Numbered from the stretch's first letter, positions 16,183-26,008 are shown. The stretch: DNA of 64,000 nt from Psychrosphaera haliotis (GCF_039523615.1 NZ_BAAAFQ010000007.1:310001-374000), one strand, 5' to 3'. Notes: generated by a model not told the origin, from the sequence alone. Numbers and translations are program-made.

Positions 16183-17223
16183 GTGACTCGTAAACAAGTC
16201 GTATTAACATGGCTGGCCCTTATCGGGCTGGCCATTTTGCTTTTTTTTCCAAAGCAAAATGAAGATCATGCACAGCCAGTTTTACTGCAAGGTAAAACCA
16301 TGGGCACTACATTTAATATAAAGCTTTATCCTACTCAAGAGCAGTTAGCATCAAATAACTTGTTTGAGCTGGTTAACGGTGAATTAGAAAATGTGAATAG
16401 CTTGATGTCTACCTATAAGCCTGATTCAGAACTTAGCTTGTTAAATAAAGCTAAAGCTGGTGAGTCACAACTGCTGTCTGGCGATACTATTGCCGTACTA
16501 AATGAATCAATGCGTTTGTATAATGAGAGCAATGGTGCGTTTGATCCTACGGTTGGCCCTATGGTTAACTTATGGGGATTCGGTCCTGATGGTCGGGTTG
16601 TGCAGCAACCTGAGCAAGAGTTAATTGATCAAACTCGCAACTGGGTTGGTATGGATTTATTAACGATAGCAGGCAACTCAGTAACCAAGGCACATGATGA
16701 CTTATATGTTGATTTTTCATCAATTGCTAAAGGTTATGGTGTTGATCAAGTTGCTAATGCTTTAGAAAAGTTAGGTATATTTGACTACTTAGTAGAAGTC
16801 GGTGGTGAAATGCGTTTGTCCGGTTCAAAACCAAATGGTGAGAAGTGGGCGGTTGCAATAGAAAAGCCGGTTTCAGATCGAAGAGAAGTGCAGCTTATTG
16901 TTAGGCCTGTAAATCTTGCGATGGCAACATCAGGAGATTACCGTAACTATTTTGAAGAAAATGGCGTACGTTATTCTCATACAATCGATCCAACTACTGG
17001 CAAGCCAATTACACATAAATTAGTTTCAGTTACTGTCATGCACCCGTCAGCAATGACTGCCGATGCTGCAGCAACCATGCTTAATGTAATGGGGCCAGAA
17101 AAAGCAATGGAATATGCAGAACGCACTCAACTACCGGTTTACCTTATCGTTAAAAATGACCAAGGTTTTACAGGTATGATGTCGAGTGAATTTAAGAAGT
17201 TATTTCCAGAAGAAAAGGGCTAA
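16183..17223 (+). CDS. apbE: FAD:protein FMN transferase ApbE
   Basis: Periplasmic flavin transferase that links FMN to the SGAT threonines of NqrB and NqrC using FAD. Of 346 residues, the domain spans about 32-340: QGKTMGTTFNIKLY at the start, the GPMVNLWGFGP motif, DFSSIAKGYGVDQVA, EVGGEMRLSG and YSHTIDPTTGKPI. It starts with GTG at 16183, 5 nt after nqrF. The N-terminus has a single hydrophobic segment (residues 8-22) but no lipobox Cys, so it would be anchored by the helix instead of lipidated as in E. coli. Its place between nqrF and nqrM fits its role in NQR maturation. Confidence 0.95.
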   Translation: MTRKQVVLTWLALIGLAILLFFPKQNEDHAQPVLLQGKTMGTTFNIKLYPTQEQLASNNLFELVNGELENVNSLMSTYKPDSELSLLNKAKAGESQLLSGDTIAVLNESMRLYNESNGAFDPTVGPMVNLWGFGPDGRVVQQPEQELIDQTRNWVGMDLLTIAGNSVTKAHDDLYVDFSSIAKGYGVDQVANALEKLGIFDYLVEVGGEMRLSGSKPNGEKWAVAIEKPVSDRREVQLIVRPVNLAMATSGDYRNYFEENGVRYSHTIDPTTGKPITHKLVSVTVMHPSAMTADAAATMLNVMGPEKAMEYAERTQLPVYLIVKNDQGFTGMMSSEFKKLFPEEKG

Positions 17224-17225
17224 TC

Positions 17226-17438
17226 ATGCAAATATTTTTGTTAACTCTTGGCTTATTGTTGATTGTTTTTGTTGCTATGTCTATTGGTTACATCTTGCAG
17301 AAAAAAACACTAGCTGGTAGTTGTGGTGGTTTAGGAAGTTTAGGTATTGATAAAGCCTGTAACTGCGACAATCCATGTGATCGTAGAAAAGAAAGACTAG
17401 AAAAAGAAGAGCGTTGGAAACAAGACCAAATCTTGTAA
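17226..17438 (+). CDS. nqrM: Na+-NQR maturation protein NqrM (DUF539)
   Basis: Small membrane protein required to assemble the iron-sulfur centre of NqrD/NqrE. The 70 residues comprise one membrane helix (about 4-24) and a cysteine-rich tail with C33, C45, C47 and C51 in SCGGLGSLGIDKACNCDNPC, then a charged KERLEKEER end. Size, motif and place directly behind apbE (2 nt) are as in vibrios. A strong terminator follows, closing the nqr operon. Confidence 0.95.
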   Translation: MQIFLLTLGLLLIVFVAMSIGYILQKKTLAGSCGGLGSLGIDKACNCDNPCDRRKERLEKEERWKQDQIL

Positions 17439-17470
17439 CGTTTTAGGATTTTATTAGTTTAATTATAAAG

Positions 17471-17493
17471 AAAGGGCATTAAGCCCTTTTTTT
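17471..17493 (+). terminator. Rho-independent terminator of the nqr operon
   Basis: AAAGGGC, loop ATTA, AGCCCTTT followed by TTTTT. Confidence 0.85.
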
Positions 17494-17575
17494 GATCCCT
17501 AAAATCAAATAGATTAGCGGGATAGCCAAAGAGCTAAAAGCATAATAATAAGAATTATAATAATAGAGAATAATA

Positions 17576-19009
17576 ATGTTAAAGATTCAACAGTCACTCA
17601 GTCGCCGTTTTTACATGTTATTGAGTCTGCCTTCTACCGCGATGGGATTCGCACTTTCAGTTCAAATATCTGCTTTAAGCTGGTTGCTAAGCACCCAATA
17701 TGGTTTGGATATCCATGAAATTGGCATCGTGTGGGCTGCTGGTCCTATTGCCGGCATTTTAGGGCAAGTAATTGTTGGTTTTATCAGTGACAAAGTTTGG
17801 TTTTGGAATGGTAGGCGTAGACCGTTTATTTTAATTGGCGGTGTCTTAGCTTCATTGTCATTATTAGCCTTACCCAATATAGGCATCATCTCAGAGTCTC
17901 TTGGTGGAATAGGTATCTTAGCAGTAGCCATTGCCATCGCACTATCATTAGACTTGTCTATAAATGTAAGTTTTAACCCAACGCGTTCAATTATTGCAGA
18001 CGTTACTCCAGAAGGAGAAGCAAGAACTAAAGGTTACACTTGGATGCAAACTGTATCTGGTACCTTTGGCGTATTGGCTTATGTAATTGGCGGGTATTGG
18101 AATAACTTTGTTTTAATCTATTTTGGCGCAGCTTTAGTTTTACTATTTTCAATCTTGCCAACTTTTTTTGTTATAGAGCCAAAAGAGCTACCAAACTCTG
18201 GTGAAAACCAAGAAACAGATAAACACAATTTTAACATCGTCCAAGTATTAAAAGACATAAAACCACTGTGGGGCTTCTTAGCTTATTCACTGTACGCCAG
18301 TGTTTTACACCTAAGTAACATAGAAGTGAGTCATTACTGGGGGGAAACATTAGCTTTGTTAGTTACGTTGTTTTTTGTTTTTGAGACTCTATTCAAAAGT
18401 GAAGACAATGAAAGTAACAAATCAGGCAAAAGTCACCTAGGGTTTCAAAAAGTACTTGCGGCACATTCGTTCAGCTGGATTGGCATTCAAACTATGTTTG
18501 TATTCACCTATGCATTTTTACAAGAAAAAATGACGTTATTATCTGACGACGAATTAGGCCAAACTATCTCTTACAGCTTTGCTATTTTAAACGGTATCGC
18601 AGCGTTATTACCTGCTTTAGCGTTAGGACCATTAGCCAATAAGTTTGGTCGTATTAAGGTTCACGCAGCGGCGTTATTAGTGACTGCATTTGCCTATCTA
18701 TATATTGCCTTATTTACTACATCTCCTATATCAATGTACATCATGATGGCCTTTGCCGGTGTTGGTTGGGCTGCAATTGTTAGTTTGCCGTTTGCAATTA
18801 TGTCAGAACGCGTTGAAAACTCTAAGATGGGTTTATACATGGGCCTGTTCAATTTGTCTGTGGTTTTGCCTCAGCTAGTTGTAAGTCTTGGTATAAGCTT
18901 GTTCTTAAATAAAGTTGATGATAAATCTATGGTCTTTATTGTTTGTGCCGCTTCTCTACTAATATCAGCGGTGAGCTGGTTAATGGTAAAAGAAAAACAA
19001 GCTGACTGA
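17576..19009 (+). CDS. MFS transporter of the GPH/SLC45 (sugar carrier-like) type
   Basis: Inner-membrane carrier of 477 residues with about 12 helices. The stretch GIVWAAGPIAGILGQVIVGF followed by SDKVWFWNGRRRPFILIGG is the RWGRRRP-type loop 2-3 signature of sucrose/maltose carriers in the SLC45/GPH group, and NPTRSIIADVTPEGEARTKGY matches the loop 4-5 segment of the same group. Substrate is not determined; no sugar-catabolic gene is adjacent. It stands alone between the nqr terminator and the dinB promoter, preceded by an A/T-only stretch of AAT repeats that gives no obvious promoter. Confidence 0.8.
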   Translation: MLKIQQSLSRRFYMLLSLPSTAMGFALSVQISALSWLLSTQYGLDIHEIGIVWAAGPIAGILGQVIVGFISDKVWFWNGRRRPFILIGGVLASLSLLALPNIGIISESLGGIGILAVAIAIALSLDLSINVSFNPTRSIIADVTPEGEARTKGYTWMQTVSGTFGVLAYVIGGYWNNFVLIYFGAALVLLFSILPTFFVIEPKELPNSGENQETDKHNFNIVQVLKDIKPLWGFLAYSLYASVLHLSNIEVSHYWGETLALLVTLFFVFETLFKSEDNESNKSGKSHLGFQKVLAAHSFSWIGIQTMFVFTYAFLQEKMTLLSDDELGQTISYSFAILNGIAALLPALALGPLANKFGRIKVHAAALLVTAFAYLYIALFTTSPISMYIMMAFAGVGWAAIVSLPFAIMSERVENSKMGLYMGLFNLSVVLPQLVVSLGISLFLNKVDDKSMVFIVCAASLLISAVSWLMVKEKQAD

Positions 19010-19038
19010 ATAGAGTAAATATATTCTTGCTCAATTAA

Positions 19039-19054
19039 CTGTTTTTATATACAG
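19039..19054 (+). promoter_or_regulatory. LexA (SOS) box upstream of dinB
   Basis: CTGT-N8-ACAG within ACTGTTTTTATATACAGT, matching the gammaproteobacterial LexA consensus (CTGTATATATATACAG) closely. It is 40 bp upstream of the dinB start and overlaps a TATACA -10 candidate, consistent with repression until DNA damage. Confidence 0.9.
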
Positions 19055-19094
19055 TTGTTAAAAATAGCCTATCGTATTTGATAGGGCGAGGTTA

Positions 19095-20162
19095 ATGAGC
19101 AAGCAGAAAAAAATTATCCATGTCGATATGGATGCCTTTTATGTATCCGTTGAGATACGAGATAACCCTAGCTTAGCTGGTAAGCCAGTTGCCGTAGGCG
19201 GTCGCTCAGATCGCCGCGGGGTTTTATCTACCTGTAATTACATAGCAAGGCAGTTTGGTGTTAGCTCAGCAATGCCAACCTCTGTCGCCTTGCGTAAATG
19301 TCCCAATTTAGTTGTAGTGCCAGGTCGAATGCACGTCTATCAAGAAACCAGCCAGATCATTCGGCAAGTTTTCAAACGTTTCACCGACAAAATAGAACCA
19401 CTCTCACTAGATGAGGCCTATTTAGATGTAACAGATTGCGAGTTGCATCAAGGGTCAGCAACGTTAATAGCTGAACAAATAAGACAAGAAATCTTTGAAG
19501 CCACAGGACTGACAGCCTCAGCAGGAATCGCGCCTATAAAGTTTCTAGCAAAAATAGCTTCTGATCAAAATAAGCCCAACGGCCAATTCACGATAACGCC
19601 TAATGAGATCCTTCCTTTTATTAAAACCATGCCGCTTAAAAAAATTCCAGGCGTTGGTAAAGTGACCGCTGAAAAATTAACAAATTTAGGCCTAAGTACG
19701 GGTGCTGATATTCAGCAAAGTAATGAGTCATTCTTGGCACAACACTTTGGAAAGTATGGATATGTGTTATGGAATCGATGCCAAGGTATTGATCCAAGAG
19801 AAGTGGAGGTTTCAAGAATTAGGAAATCAATAGGCGTTGAGAGAACGTTCGAGAAAGATATTAGTGACCTTGAGATCCTCTTTAAAATACTCAACGTAAG
19901 TTTACTGCCAGAGTTAAACAAGCGCTGTGAAAGCAAAGTGGGTAATCGAAAGTTAGGAAAACTCGGCGTAAAAATTAAATTTAGTGATTTCCAACAGACC
20001 ACCAAAGAGCTTAAGTATGAACGTATTGATGAAGCTGTGCTTCAACAGCTAATGATCGAGGCGCTTGACAGAGGCAACGGAAAAGCCGTTAGGTTATTGG
20101 GCATCCATGTTGGCTTGTCGGACCAAGAAGATGACAAACATCAATTAGACTTAGGTTTTTAG
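19095..20162 (+). CDS. dinB: DNA polymerase IV (Y-family)
   Basis: Error-prone translesion polymerase, 355 residues. Catalytic carboxylates are in HVDMDAFYVSVE (residues 9-20) and SLDEAYLDVT (about 103-112); the steric-gate region is FYVSVE. The C-terminal little-finger domain follows GVERTFEKDI, and the last residues QLDLGF form a sliding-clamp-binding motif. Bases 19039-19054 hold a LexA box, so damage induction is expected. The M17 peptidase gene begins 78 nt downstream with its own ribosome site. Confidence 0.97.
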   Translation: MSKQKKIIHVDMDAFYVSVEIRDNPSLAGKPVAVGGRSDRRGVLSTCNYIARQFGVSSAMPTSVALRKCPNLVVVPGRMHVYQETSQIIRQVFKRFTDKIEPLSLDEAYLDVTDCELHQGSATLIAEQIRQEIFEATGLTASAGIAPIKFLAKIASDQNKPNGQFTITPNEILPFIKTMPLKKIPGVGKVTAEKLTNLGLSTGADIQQSNESFLAQHFGKYGYVLWNRCQGIDPREVEVSRIRKSIGVERTFEKDISDLEILFKILNVSLLPELNKRCESKVGNRKLGKLGVKIKFSDFQQTTKELKYERIDEAVLQQLMIEALDRGNGKAVRLLGIHVGLSDQEDDKHQLDLGF

Positions 20163-20240
20163 GATTAACTTACGTATCATTAATGAATAAGTTGAATTCA
20201 CAACATTGTTTACTAACATTATAAATTTAGAGAGATTTTT

Positions 20241-21779
20241 ATGGCTCACCCAACTCCACTAGTAATATCAAATATCAACACGGCACTGAATGATTCAAAT
20301 TGGGACGCTTTAGTTATTGTTGGCCAATCCTTTGACTCTGGCCTGACCGATGAGTTATTAGAAGAGATAGCTAAGTTAGCAGAAGTTGACAAGCGCATTG
20401 GAAAATCAGAAGTAAGTTTCGTTTCTGATTCAGTAAAACAGGGGCGAGTTGTACTTGCACCAACAGGCCCATTAAATCGCTATTTTGACGATGTTCGACG
20501 TTATTTTGATGCAGCTAAGTCTGCTGCTAAATCGTTACTAGAAATGGGATCGGTAAAACCGCTACTAGTGGTTTTAGGAAATGAAGACGTTAAATATCAA
20601 AACGCCACAGTTGTATCTTATTTAGGCTTTTGCCAAACCTTTTGGCAACCACTAGAAGCACGTGAAGCGTTAGGAGACAGCATTGAGCCAGTTGGCTTAA
20701 TGGGACTTGTTGGCGAAAATGTTGACGCTGCAGAAGCTAGTGCAATTGCTAATGGTCAATATGTAGCAAGAGACTTGTGTGGAACAGAGCCAGAGAGAAT
20801 GGCACCACCGCGCTTTGCAGAATATTGTGTAGAAGAATTTGAAGGCACAAATGTTGAAGTATCAGTAATCGATGATATGGCTAAGTTAGAGTCAGAGTTT
20901 CCATTATTGTGGTCAGTAGCTCGTGCATCTATTGAAGTAGAACGCCATCAGCCTAGAGTGATCAGGTTGGAGTACACACCAAAAGGCAATATTGAAAAAA
21001 CCTTAATGCTAGTGGGTAAAGGCATTGTTTACGATACCGGCGGCGCAGACTTAAAAGTTGGCGGGCATATGGCTGGTATGAGCCGTGATAAAGGCGGTGC
21101 AGCCGCAGTAGCTGGCTTTATGAAAGCGGTATCTGAATTAGCACCAATCGGTGTAAAAGTAGTAGCTGAAATAGCCGCTGTACGAAATAGCATAGGTGCG
21201 GAAGCATTTGTAGCAGATGAAATTATCACTGGCCATTCTGGTATTAGAGTAAGAATTGGTAACACAGACGCTGAAGGCCGCTTAGTAATGGCTGATCTAC
21301 TATCTAAATTACGTGAAGAAGCGCTTGATGAAGTTAACCCTACGCTATTCACGGTTGCAACGTTAACAGGTCATGCTGCTAGAGCGGTTGGTCCATACAC
21401 GGCATTGGTTGAGAATGGCGCTGCAAAAGCGGCTAATGTAGGTTCAAAAATGGTTGAAATGGGTGACTTAATTGCTGACCCATGTGAAGTATCTTTATCA
21501 AGACGTGAAGATTACGACTTTGTTGCACCAAAAACAAAAGCAGACGACTTACTATCATCAAATAATGGCGCCTCAGCAGTAACGGCTCGTGGTCACCAGT
21601 TCCCGTTAGCGTTCTTAGCCATTGTATCGGGCTTAGATAAACATGATATTGATAGCGAGCAGCCTTTGCCTTACGTGCATGTAGACATAGCTGGTAGCGG
21701 TATTGATGGTGGAGATTGGCAACATGGTAAGCCTTCTGCAGCGCCAGTGTCTGCGCTAATTAAGACTTTTATAGGCTAA
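20241..21779 (+). CDS. M17 leucyl aminopeptidase family protein
   Basis: Cytosolic di-metal aminopeptidase fold of 512 residues. The signature NTDAEGRLVMADLL (about residues 340-353) is complete, and the upstream metal-binding segment GKGIVYDTGGADLKVGGHMAGMSRD with KGGAA carries the expected Lys and Asp ligands. It is more divergent than PepA: the second catalytic-loop segment and the C-terminal GSGIDGGDWQHGKPSAAP differ from the usual GTAW pattern, so it is probably one of the non-PepA M17 paralogues seen in marine gammaproteobacteria. It is 32 nt upstream of the metallo-hydrolase gene. Confidence 0.88.
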   Translation: MAHPTPLVISNINTALNDSNWDALVIVGQSFDSGLTDELLEEIAKLAEVDKRIGKSEVSFVSDSVKQGRVVLAPTGPLNRYFDDVRRYFDAAKSAAKSLLEMGSVKPLLVVLGNEDVKYQNATVVSYLGFCQTFWQPLEAREALGDSIEPVGLMGLVGENVDAAEASAIANGQYVARDLCGTEPERMAPPRFAEYCVEEFEGTNVEVSVIDDMAKLESEFPLLWSVARASIEVERHQPRVIRLEYTPKGNIEKTLMLVGKGIVYDTGGADLKVGGHMAGMSRDKGGAAAVAGFMKAVSELAPIGVKVVAEIAAVRNSIGAEAFVADEIITGHSGIRVRIGNTDAEGRLVMADLLSKLREEALDEVNPTLFTVATLTGHAARAVGPYTALVENGAAKAANVGSKMVEMGDLIADPCEVSLSRREDYDFVAPKTKADDLLSSNNGASAVTARGHQFPLAFLAIVSGLDKHDIDSEQPLPYVHVDIAGSGIDGGDWQHGKPSAAPVSALIKTFIG

Positions 21780-21811
21780 GTTTGCCTATTAAAAAATATT
21801 AAGGATATAAA

Positions 21812-22666
21812 ATGAACAAATTAACCTTTGGTATATCAATGTTAGCAGCAACAATGCTGAGTCCAGCGGCAATATCCAACTCTATGGATGATGTTGTTAT
21901 AAAAGCTCAGCAAGTGTCCAACAATGTGTATATGTTGGCTGGTGCTGGCGGTAACATTGGTGTGCTTCTTGGGGCTGATGGAACACTGATGATTGATGAT
22001 CAGTTTGAGCCACTAGCGCCTAAAATTGAGCAAGCCATTGCTAATATAGAGTCGGCTAAGCAGCCAAAGGTTAGTTATGTTGTAAATACTCACTATCACG
22101 GGGATCACTCTGGTGGCAACGTTTACTTTTCTAAATCAGCGAGTTTGTTAGCACATGAAAATGTAAGAAAACGACTAGCAAAAAAATCTGATCAAGGATT
22201 GCCCGTCATTACTTATGAGTCCGGTGTAAAACTTCATTTAAATAATGAAGATGTGCATGTGATGCATTTGCCTGCTGGCCATACGGATGGAGATTCAGTT
22301 GTTTATTTTGCCAATGCAAATGTTTGGCATTTAGGTGACTTATTTTTTCAAAATAGATTTCCATACATTGATACAGATGGTGGCGGTTCAGTAAAAGGTT
22401 ATATTCAAAATATCTCTAGTTTACTGCTTAAAATTGACGAATCTGCACCTATTATTCCGGGTCATGGCGAGCTTGCTAATAAAAAAGATCTGCAAAACCT
22501 GCTTAGTATGATTATTGCGACTAAACTAGAAGTACAAACTAAGCGAGCTAAAGGTGACTCTTTAGAAGATGTTATCAAAGCTGGCCTTAGCGAAAAGTGG
22601 AGTAGTTGGCATTGGTCTTTTATTACAGAAGAAAAATGGATAAAAACTCTATACAATTCAAAGTAA
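21812..22666 (+). CDS. Exported metallo-beta-lactamase-fold hydrolase
   Basis: A 284-residue MBL-fold protein with a signal peptide (about residues 1-22, ending near AISNS). Zinc ligands are visible in THYHGDHSGGN (HxHxDH), GHTDGDS, HLGDLFF and PGHGE, so both metal sites look complete. Substrate is unknown; MBL-fold proteins with this architecture range from true lactamases to lactonases and sulfur/glyoxalase-type enzymes, and nothing here proves lactam hydrolysis. It is followed after 32 nt by a hybrid sensor kinase and then ampD-ampE, a cell-wall recycling context. Confidence 0.88.
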   Translation: MNKLTFGISMLAATMLSPAAISNSMDDVVIKAQQVSNNVYMLAGAGGNIGVLLGADGTLMIDDQFEPLAPKIEQAIANIESAKQPKVSYVVNTHYHGDHSGGNVYFSKSASLLAHENVRKRLAKKSDQGLPVITYESGVKLHLNNEDVHVMHLPAGHTDGDSVVYFANANVWHLGDLFFQNRFPYIDTDGGGSVKGYIQNISSLLLKIDESAPIIPGHGELANKKDLQNLLSMIIATKLEVQTKRAKGDSLEDVIKAGLSEKWSSWHWSFITEEKWIKTLYNSK

Positions 22667-22698
22667 TAAAAACAGAGTTTGGTCGCTTCGGATAATAC

Positions 22699-25410
22699 AT
22701 GCGTTTACAACAAAAAGCGGTTCTATTTACACTACCTTTTATATTAATACCCACCCTAATTTTAGGGTGGTTGTCTATTCGTTATACAGAAAGCGCGCAG
22801 CGTCAGATTGCAAACGCCAGTTTACAAACTGATGTTAATTACAGAAGCGATACTTTAAATCGATATTTTGAATCAGAACGAACCACTTTAAATACCTTTT
22901 TGAACAGTAGTGAGTTTAAAAAGGTCACCTCTGAATGGTCTTTAGACAATGACTCCTTAATGTTTGAAAGCCAGTTATCACAGGTTTCTAGAGTGTTCTT
23001 TAATACTTATCCTAACGTAGTGGCAATTAGAGTATTTGATAATAGTTTAAGTGAGGTCACCACCTTTTGGACAGATGGCCCCTTATCAAACTTTAATACC
23101 AGTGGCTTTTTGAAGAGTTATAATGACTGGCACATCCTAGATCATGAAAGTTCAAACACGCCATTATCTATGATCCAAACACCTTGGTTTTCAAGTGATG
23201 TGTCTGGCCACTCAATGCTAAATTCTATTGGCTTTATTCAATTAATTAGCAAACCAAACTGGTTAGAAACGCTTCGTTTAGACAGCAAGGATGGAAATAG
23301 CTTTTCTAGCGAACACCAAATTATGATCACAAGTCAAAAAGGCAAAATATTGTTTGCTTACCCACAGTTCGACTTAGGTGATGAATTACCCGCTCAAATA
23401 TTTCAAAAATTAAAAGACAGTGCCACCACCCACGCAGCTGTTGAAACCACGAATAATGGGTTGCAAATGGATTATGCGGCGCGCATTGTTGAGAATCGTT
23501 TTCTTGTGCTTTATGGGCATAAAAAGCAGAGCGTTTTTGCTGCAGACACGGCTTACACTTGGATTTCGATTTTAACGGTATTATTAACCATCGTCATTTC
23601 GCCAATTTTGCTTTACGTTAATTTTAGTCGGATGATTGTTGAGCCTATTGAAAAGTTAACGTCAGCCAAGAGGCAAGTAGCACAGGGTAACTTGGACATA
23701 AAATTAGACATGCCAAGACAAGATGAAATTGGCGATTTGTTTGCAGCATTTAATGTGATGGTAAGACAGTTAATAGTCTATCGTGAAAATGAAAGCGATA
23801 GTCGTTTAAAGCTTGAATACAAAGTTAGAGAAAGAACAGAAGAGCTTGAATCCACAAACACAGCTTTAGCCAAATCAAACAAAGCATTAGAAAGCGCAAA
23901 AGAATTATCCGAACAAGCAAATGAATTAAAAAGTGCATTTGTAGCGAACATCAGTCATGAAATTAGAACACCACTAACCGCGATACTTGGTTTTACTGAG
24001 CAAGTTTTATCGACGGAATTAAAAGACCCACACCAAGCAGAGTTGTTAAATAGAGTATTAAAAAGCGGTCGCCATCTGTTGGCGTTAATTAACGATATTT
24101 TGGACTTATCTAAAATAGAATCAAATAAGTTAGATATTGAAATTCAAGAAATTCAACTGTTCGATTTACTGCAAGACGTCAATACACTACTTGCATCACA
24201 AGCGAATAAAAAAGATCTAGACTTCAATTTTAGTTTTAGGTTCCCGTTACCAGCTAAAATTTGGACTGATCCTACTCGACTGAGACAAATCCTCATTAAT
24301 TTAGCAAGCAATGCCATCAAGTTTACAGAAGCAGGCAGTGTTAATGTAGATGTTTGGTTTGACCCTGACACCAACAAGCTTTTTGTAAAAGTTATAGATA
24401 CAGGCATTGGAATGAGTGAAGAGGTTCAGAAACGGATTTTCTCACCGTTTGTGCAAGCGGATGTCAGCATATCTAGAAAGTTTGGTGGCACTGGTTTAGG
24501 CTTAGTGATTAGCAATAGCTTAGCAAAACTATTGGGCGGAAACATCGAATTAGAAAGCCAATTGGGGCGTGGAAGTACCTTCACTATTAATATCTCAGTT
24601 GCCAATGACAAACATCCCCTAGGCGATAACTTCATTAATAACGAAGATGACCTAGCGGCGATAACGACAAAATACGAATCTCAAGAGGTCTATACTGAGA
24701 AACAAATATCAGGCAAGGTTTTAGTCGCAGAAGATGTAGAAGATAATCAATATTTATTCGCAATGATATTAGACTCTTTAAGCCTAGATTACGAAATTGT
24801 TGGCAATGGTAAATTAGCAGTAGAAAAAGTACTGACTAATGATTACGACCTTATTCTTATGGACATGCAAATGCCAATAATGGGTGGCCTTGAAGCCACT
24901 AAGCTTATACGTCAAGCAGGTGAAGATACGCCAATTTATGCATTAACAGCTAATGTGATGCGAGAGGATGTTGCTTTACATATGGAAGCGGGATGCGACG
25001 GAACGATTGGTAAACCTGTTGATAGAGCTGAATTGATTACCATTATAAAGTCTCATCTTACCTCCGAATCGAATGATGAATCGAAGCTCATCAATGATGA
25101 CACAATGAAGGATTTGATAACGTTTTATAAATCTCAGCTTGAAAAGCAAGTTGAACTATTACAGACGTTAAAAGGCCCTCAAGATATAGAAGCGCTTAAA
25201 GGTGAATGCCATAAAATTAAAGGCTCAGCTGGAAGTTATGGATATGATCACTTAACAGAAATAGCTGGCGAGCTTGAAAGCACTTGTCGGGTGTTGATTG
25301 AGCAATCTGGAACTGACGCGGTTAGTAATATGCAGTGGCAAACGGTTCAACTTATGACAGATGAGCTTATTGCTGATATTAAAAAAGTAATTACTGGAAG
25401 CGACGAATAA
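22699..25410 (+). CDS. Hybrid sensor histidine kinase (HAMP-HisKA-HATPase-REC-HPt)
   Basis: Membrane phosphorelay protein of 903 residues. Order: membrane helix (7-28), a periplasmic sensor region of about 255 residues resembling a Cache-type fold, second helix (285-307), HAMP (308-360), coiled coil (365-410), HisKA with H420 in ANISHEIRTPL, HATPase with N-box NLASNAIKF and G-boxes DTGIGM and GGTGLGL, REC with acceptor D722 in LILMDMQMP, and a C-terminal HPt domain with H838 in CHKIKGSAG. All relay residues are present, but no partner response regulator is nearby, so the output target lies elsewhere. It starts 32 nt after the MBL gene and ends 13 nt before ampD, suggesting one transcript. Confidence 0.95.
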   Translation: MRLQQKAVLFTLPFILIPTLILGWLSIRYTESAQRQIANASLQTDVNYRSDTLNRYFESERTTLNTFLNSSEFKKVTSEWSLDNDSLMFESQLSQVSRVFFNTYPNVVAIRVFDNSLSEVTTFWTDGPLSNFNTSGFLKSYNDWHILDHESSNTPLSMIQTPWFSSDVSGHSMLNSIGFIQLISKPNWLETLRLDSKDGNSFSSEHQIMITSQKGKILFAYPQFDLGDELPAQIFQKLKDSATTHAAVETTNNGLQMDYAARIVENRFLVLYGHKKQSVFAADTAYTWISILTVLLTIVISPILLYVNFSRMIVEPIEKLTSAKRQVAQGNLDIKLDMPRQDEIGDLFAAFNVMVRQLIVYRENESDSRLKLEYKVRERTEELESTNTALAKSNKALESAKELSEQANELKSAFVANISHEIRTPLTAILGFTEQVLSTELKDPHQAELLNRVLKSGRHLLALINDILDLSKIESNKLDIEIQEIQLFDLLQDVNTLLASQANKKDLDFNFSFRFPLPAKIWTDPTRLRQILINLASNAIKFTEAGSVNVDVWFDPDTNKLFVKVIDTGIGMSEEVQKRIFSPFVQADVSISRKFGGTGLGLVISNSLAKLLGGNIELESQLGRGSTFTINISVANDKHPLGDNFINNEDDLAAITTKYESQEVYTEKQISGKVLVAEDVEDNQYLFAMILDSLSLDYEIVGNGKLAVEKVLTNDYDLILMDMQMPIMGGLEATKLIRQAGEDTPIYALTANVMREDVALHMEAGCDGTIGKPVDRAELITIIKSHLTSESNDESKLINDDTMKDLITFYKSQLEKQVELLQTLKGPQDIEALKGECHKIKGSAGSYGYDHLTEIAGELESTCRVLIEQSGTDAVSNMQWQTVQLMTDELIADIKKVITGSDE

Positions 25411-25423
25411 AGGACTATTAGCC

Positions 25424-25975
25424 ATGCTAAATAAAGAGCCCGTTTGGTTAAAGGGGGCAATAAAAATTGAATCGGATCATTGTGACCTTCGCGAACAAGA
25501 AGATATTAGCTTGCTGGTTATTCACAATATAAGTTTGCCGCCTGCTAGCCAAGAGTCTGACTTTGATAATAAATATGTTGAAGATTTCTTCGTTGGACAG
25601 TTAAACCCTTCGACTCACCCTTATTTTGAAACAATAGCTGGAATAAGAGTCTCAGCTCATTTATTTATAAAGCGTGATGGAAGTTTAGTGCAGTTTGTTC
25701 CGCTCAATTACAGAGCATGGCACGCTGGTGTTAGTAACTTCAAAGGACGTACTAAATGTAATGACTTTTCAATTGGGATAGAAATGCAAGGCACTGATGA
25801 AATGCCTTATACCGATGCTCAATACGAAACCTTGGCTGGAGTGACAAAACAAATAAAAGAAATTTACCCAGATATTGTTGATGAAAATATTGTGGGTCAT
25901 AGTGACATCGCGCCTGGACGGAAAACAGATCCAGGTGATAGTTTTGATTGGCAACGTTATTTTAGCCAATTATAG
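25424..25975 (+). CDS. ampD: 1,6-anhydro-N-acetylmuramyl-L-alanine amidase AmpD
   Basis: Cytoplasmic zinc amidase that removes the peptide from recycled anhydro-muropeptides imported by AmpG. At 183 residues it matches E. coli AmpD. Zinc ligands are H34 (LVIHNISLPP), H159 (VGHSDIAPGRK) and D169 (TDPGDSFDW); SIGIEMQGTD supplies the catalytic-site glutamate. No signal peptide, as expected for AmpD versus the periplasmic AmiD. It sits 13 nt behind a sensor kinase gene and 33 nt before ampE. Confidence 0.97.
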   Translation: MLNKEPVWLKGAIKIESDHCDLREQEDISLLVIHNISLPPASQESDFDNKYVEDFFVGQLNPSTHPYFETIAGIRVSAHLFIKRDGSLVQFVPLNYRAWHAGVSNFKGRTKCNDFSIGIEMQGTDEMPYTDAQYETLAGVTKQIKEIYPDIVDENIVGHSDIAPGRKTDPGDSFDWQRYFSQL

Positions 25976-26008
25976 TGGTACTTAACTAAAGGAATTGAAG
26001 GCTGAATT

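Noticed and set aside
21812..22666. Beta-lactamase gene
   Set aside because: Only the general MBL fold and metal ligands are visible; the family has many other activities, so no resistance function is claimed.
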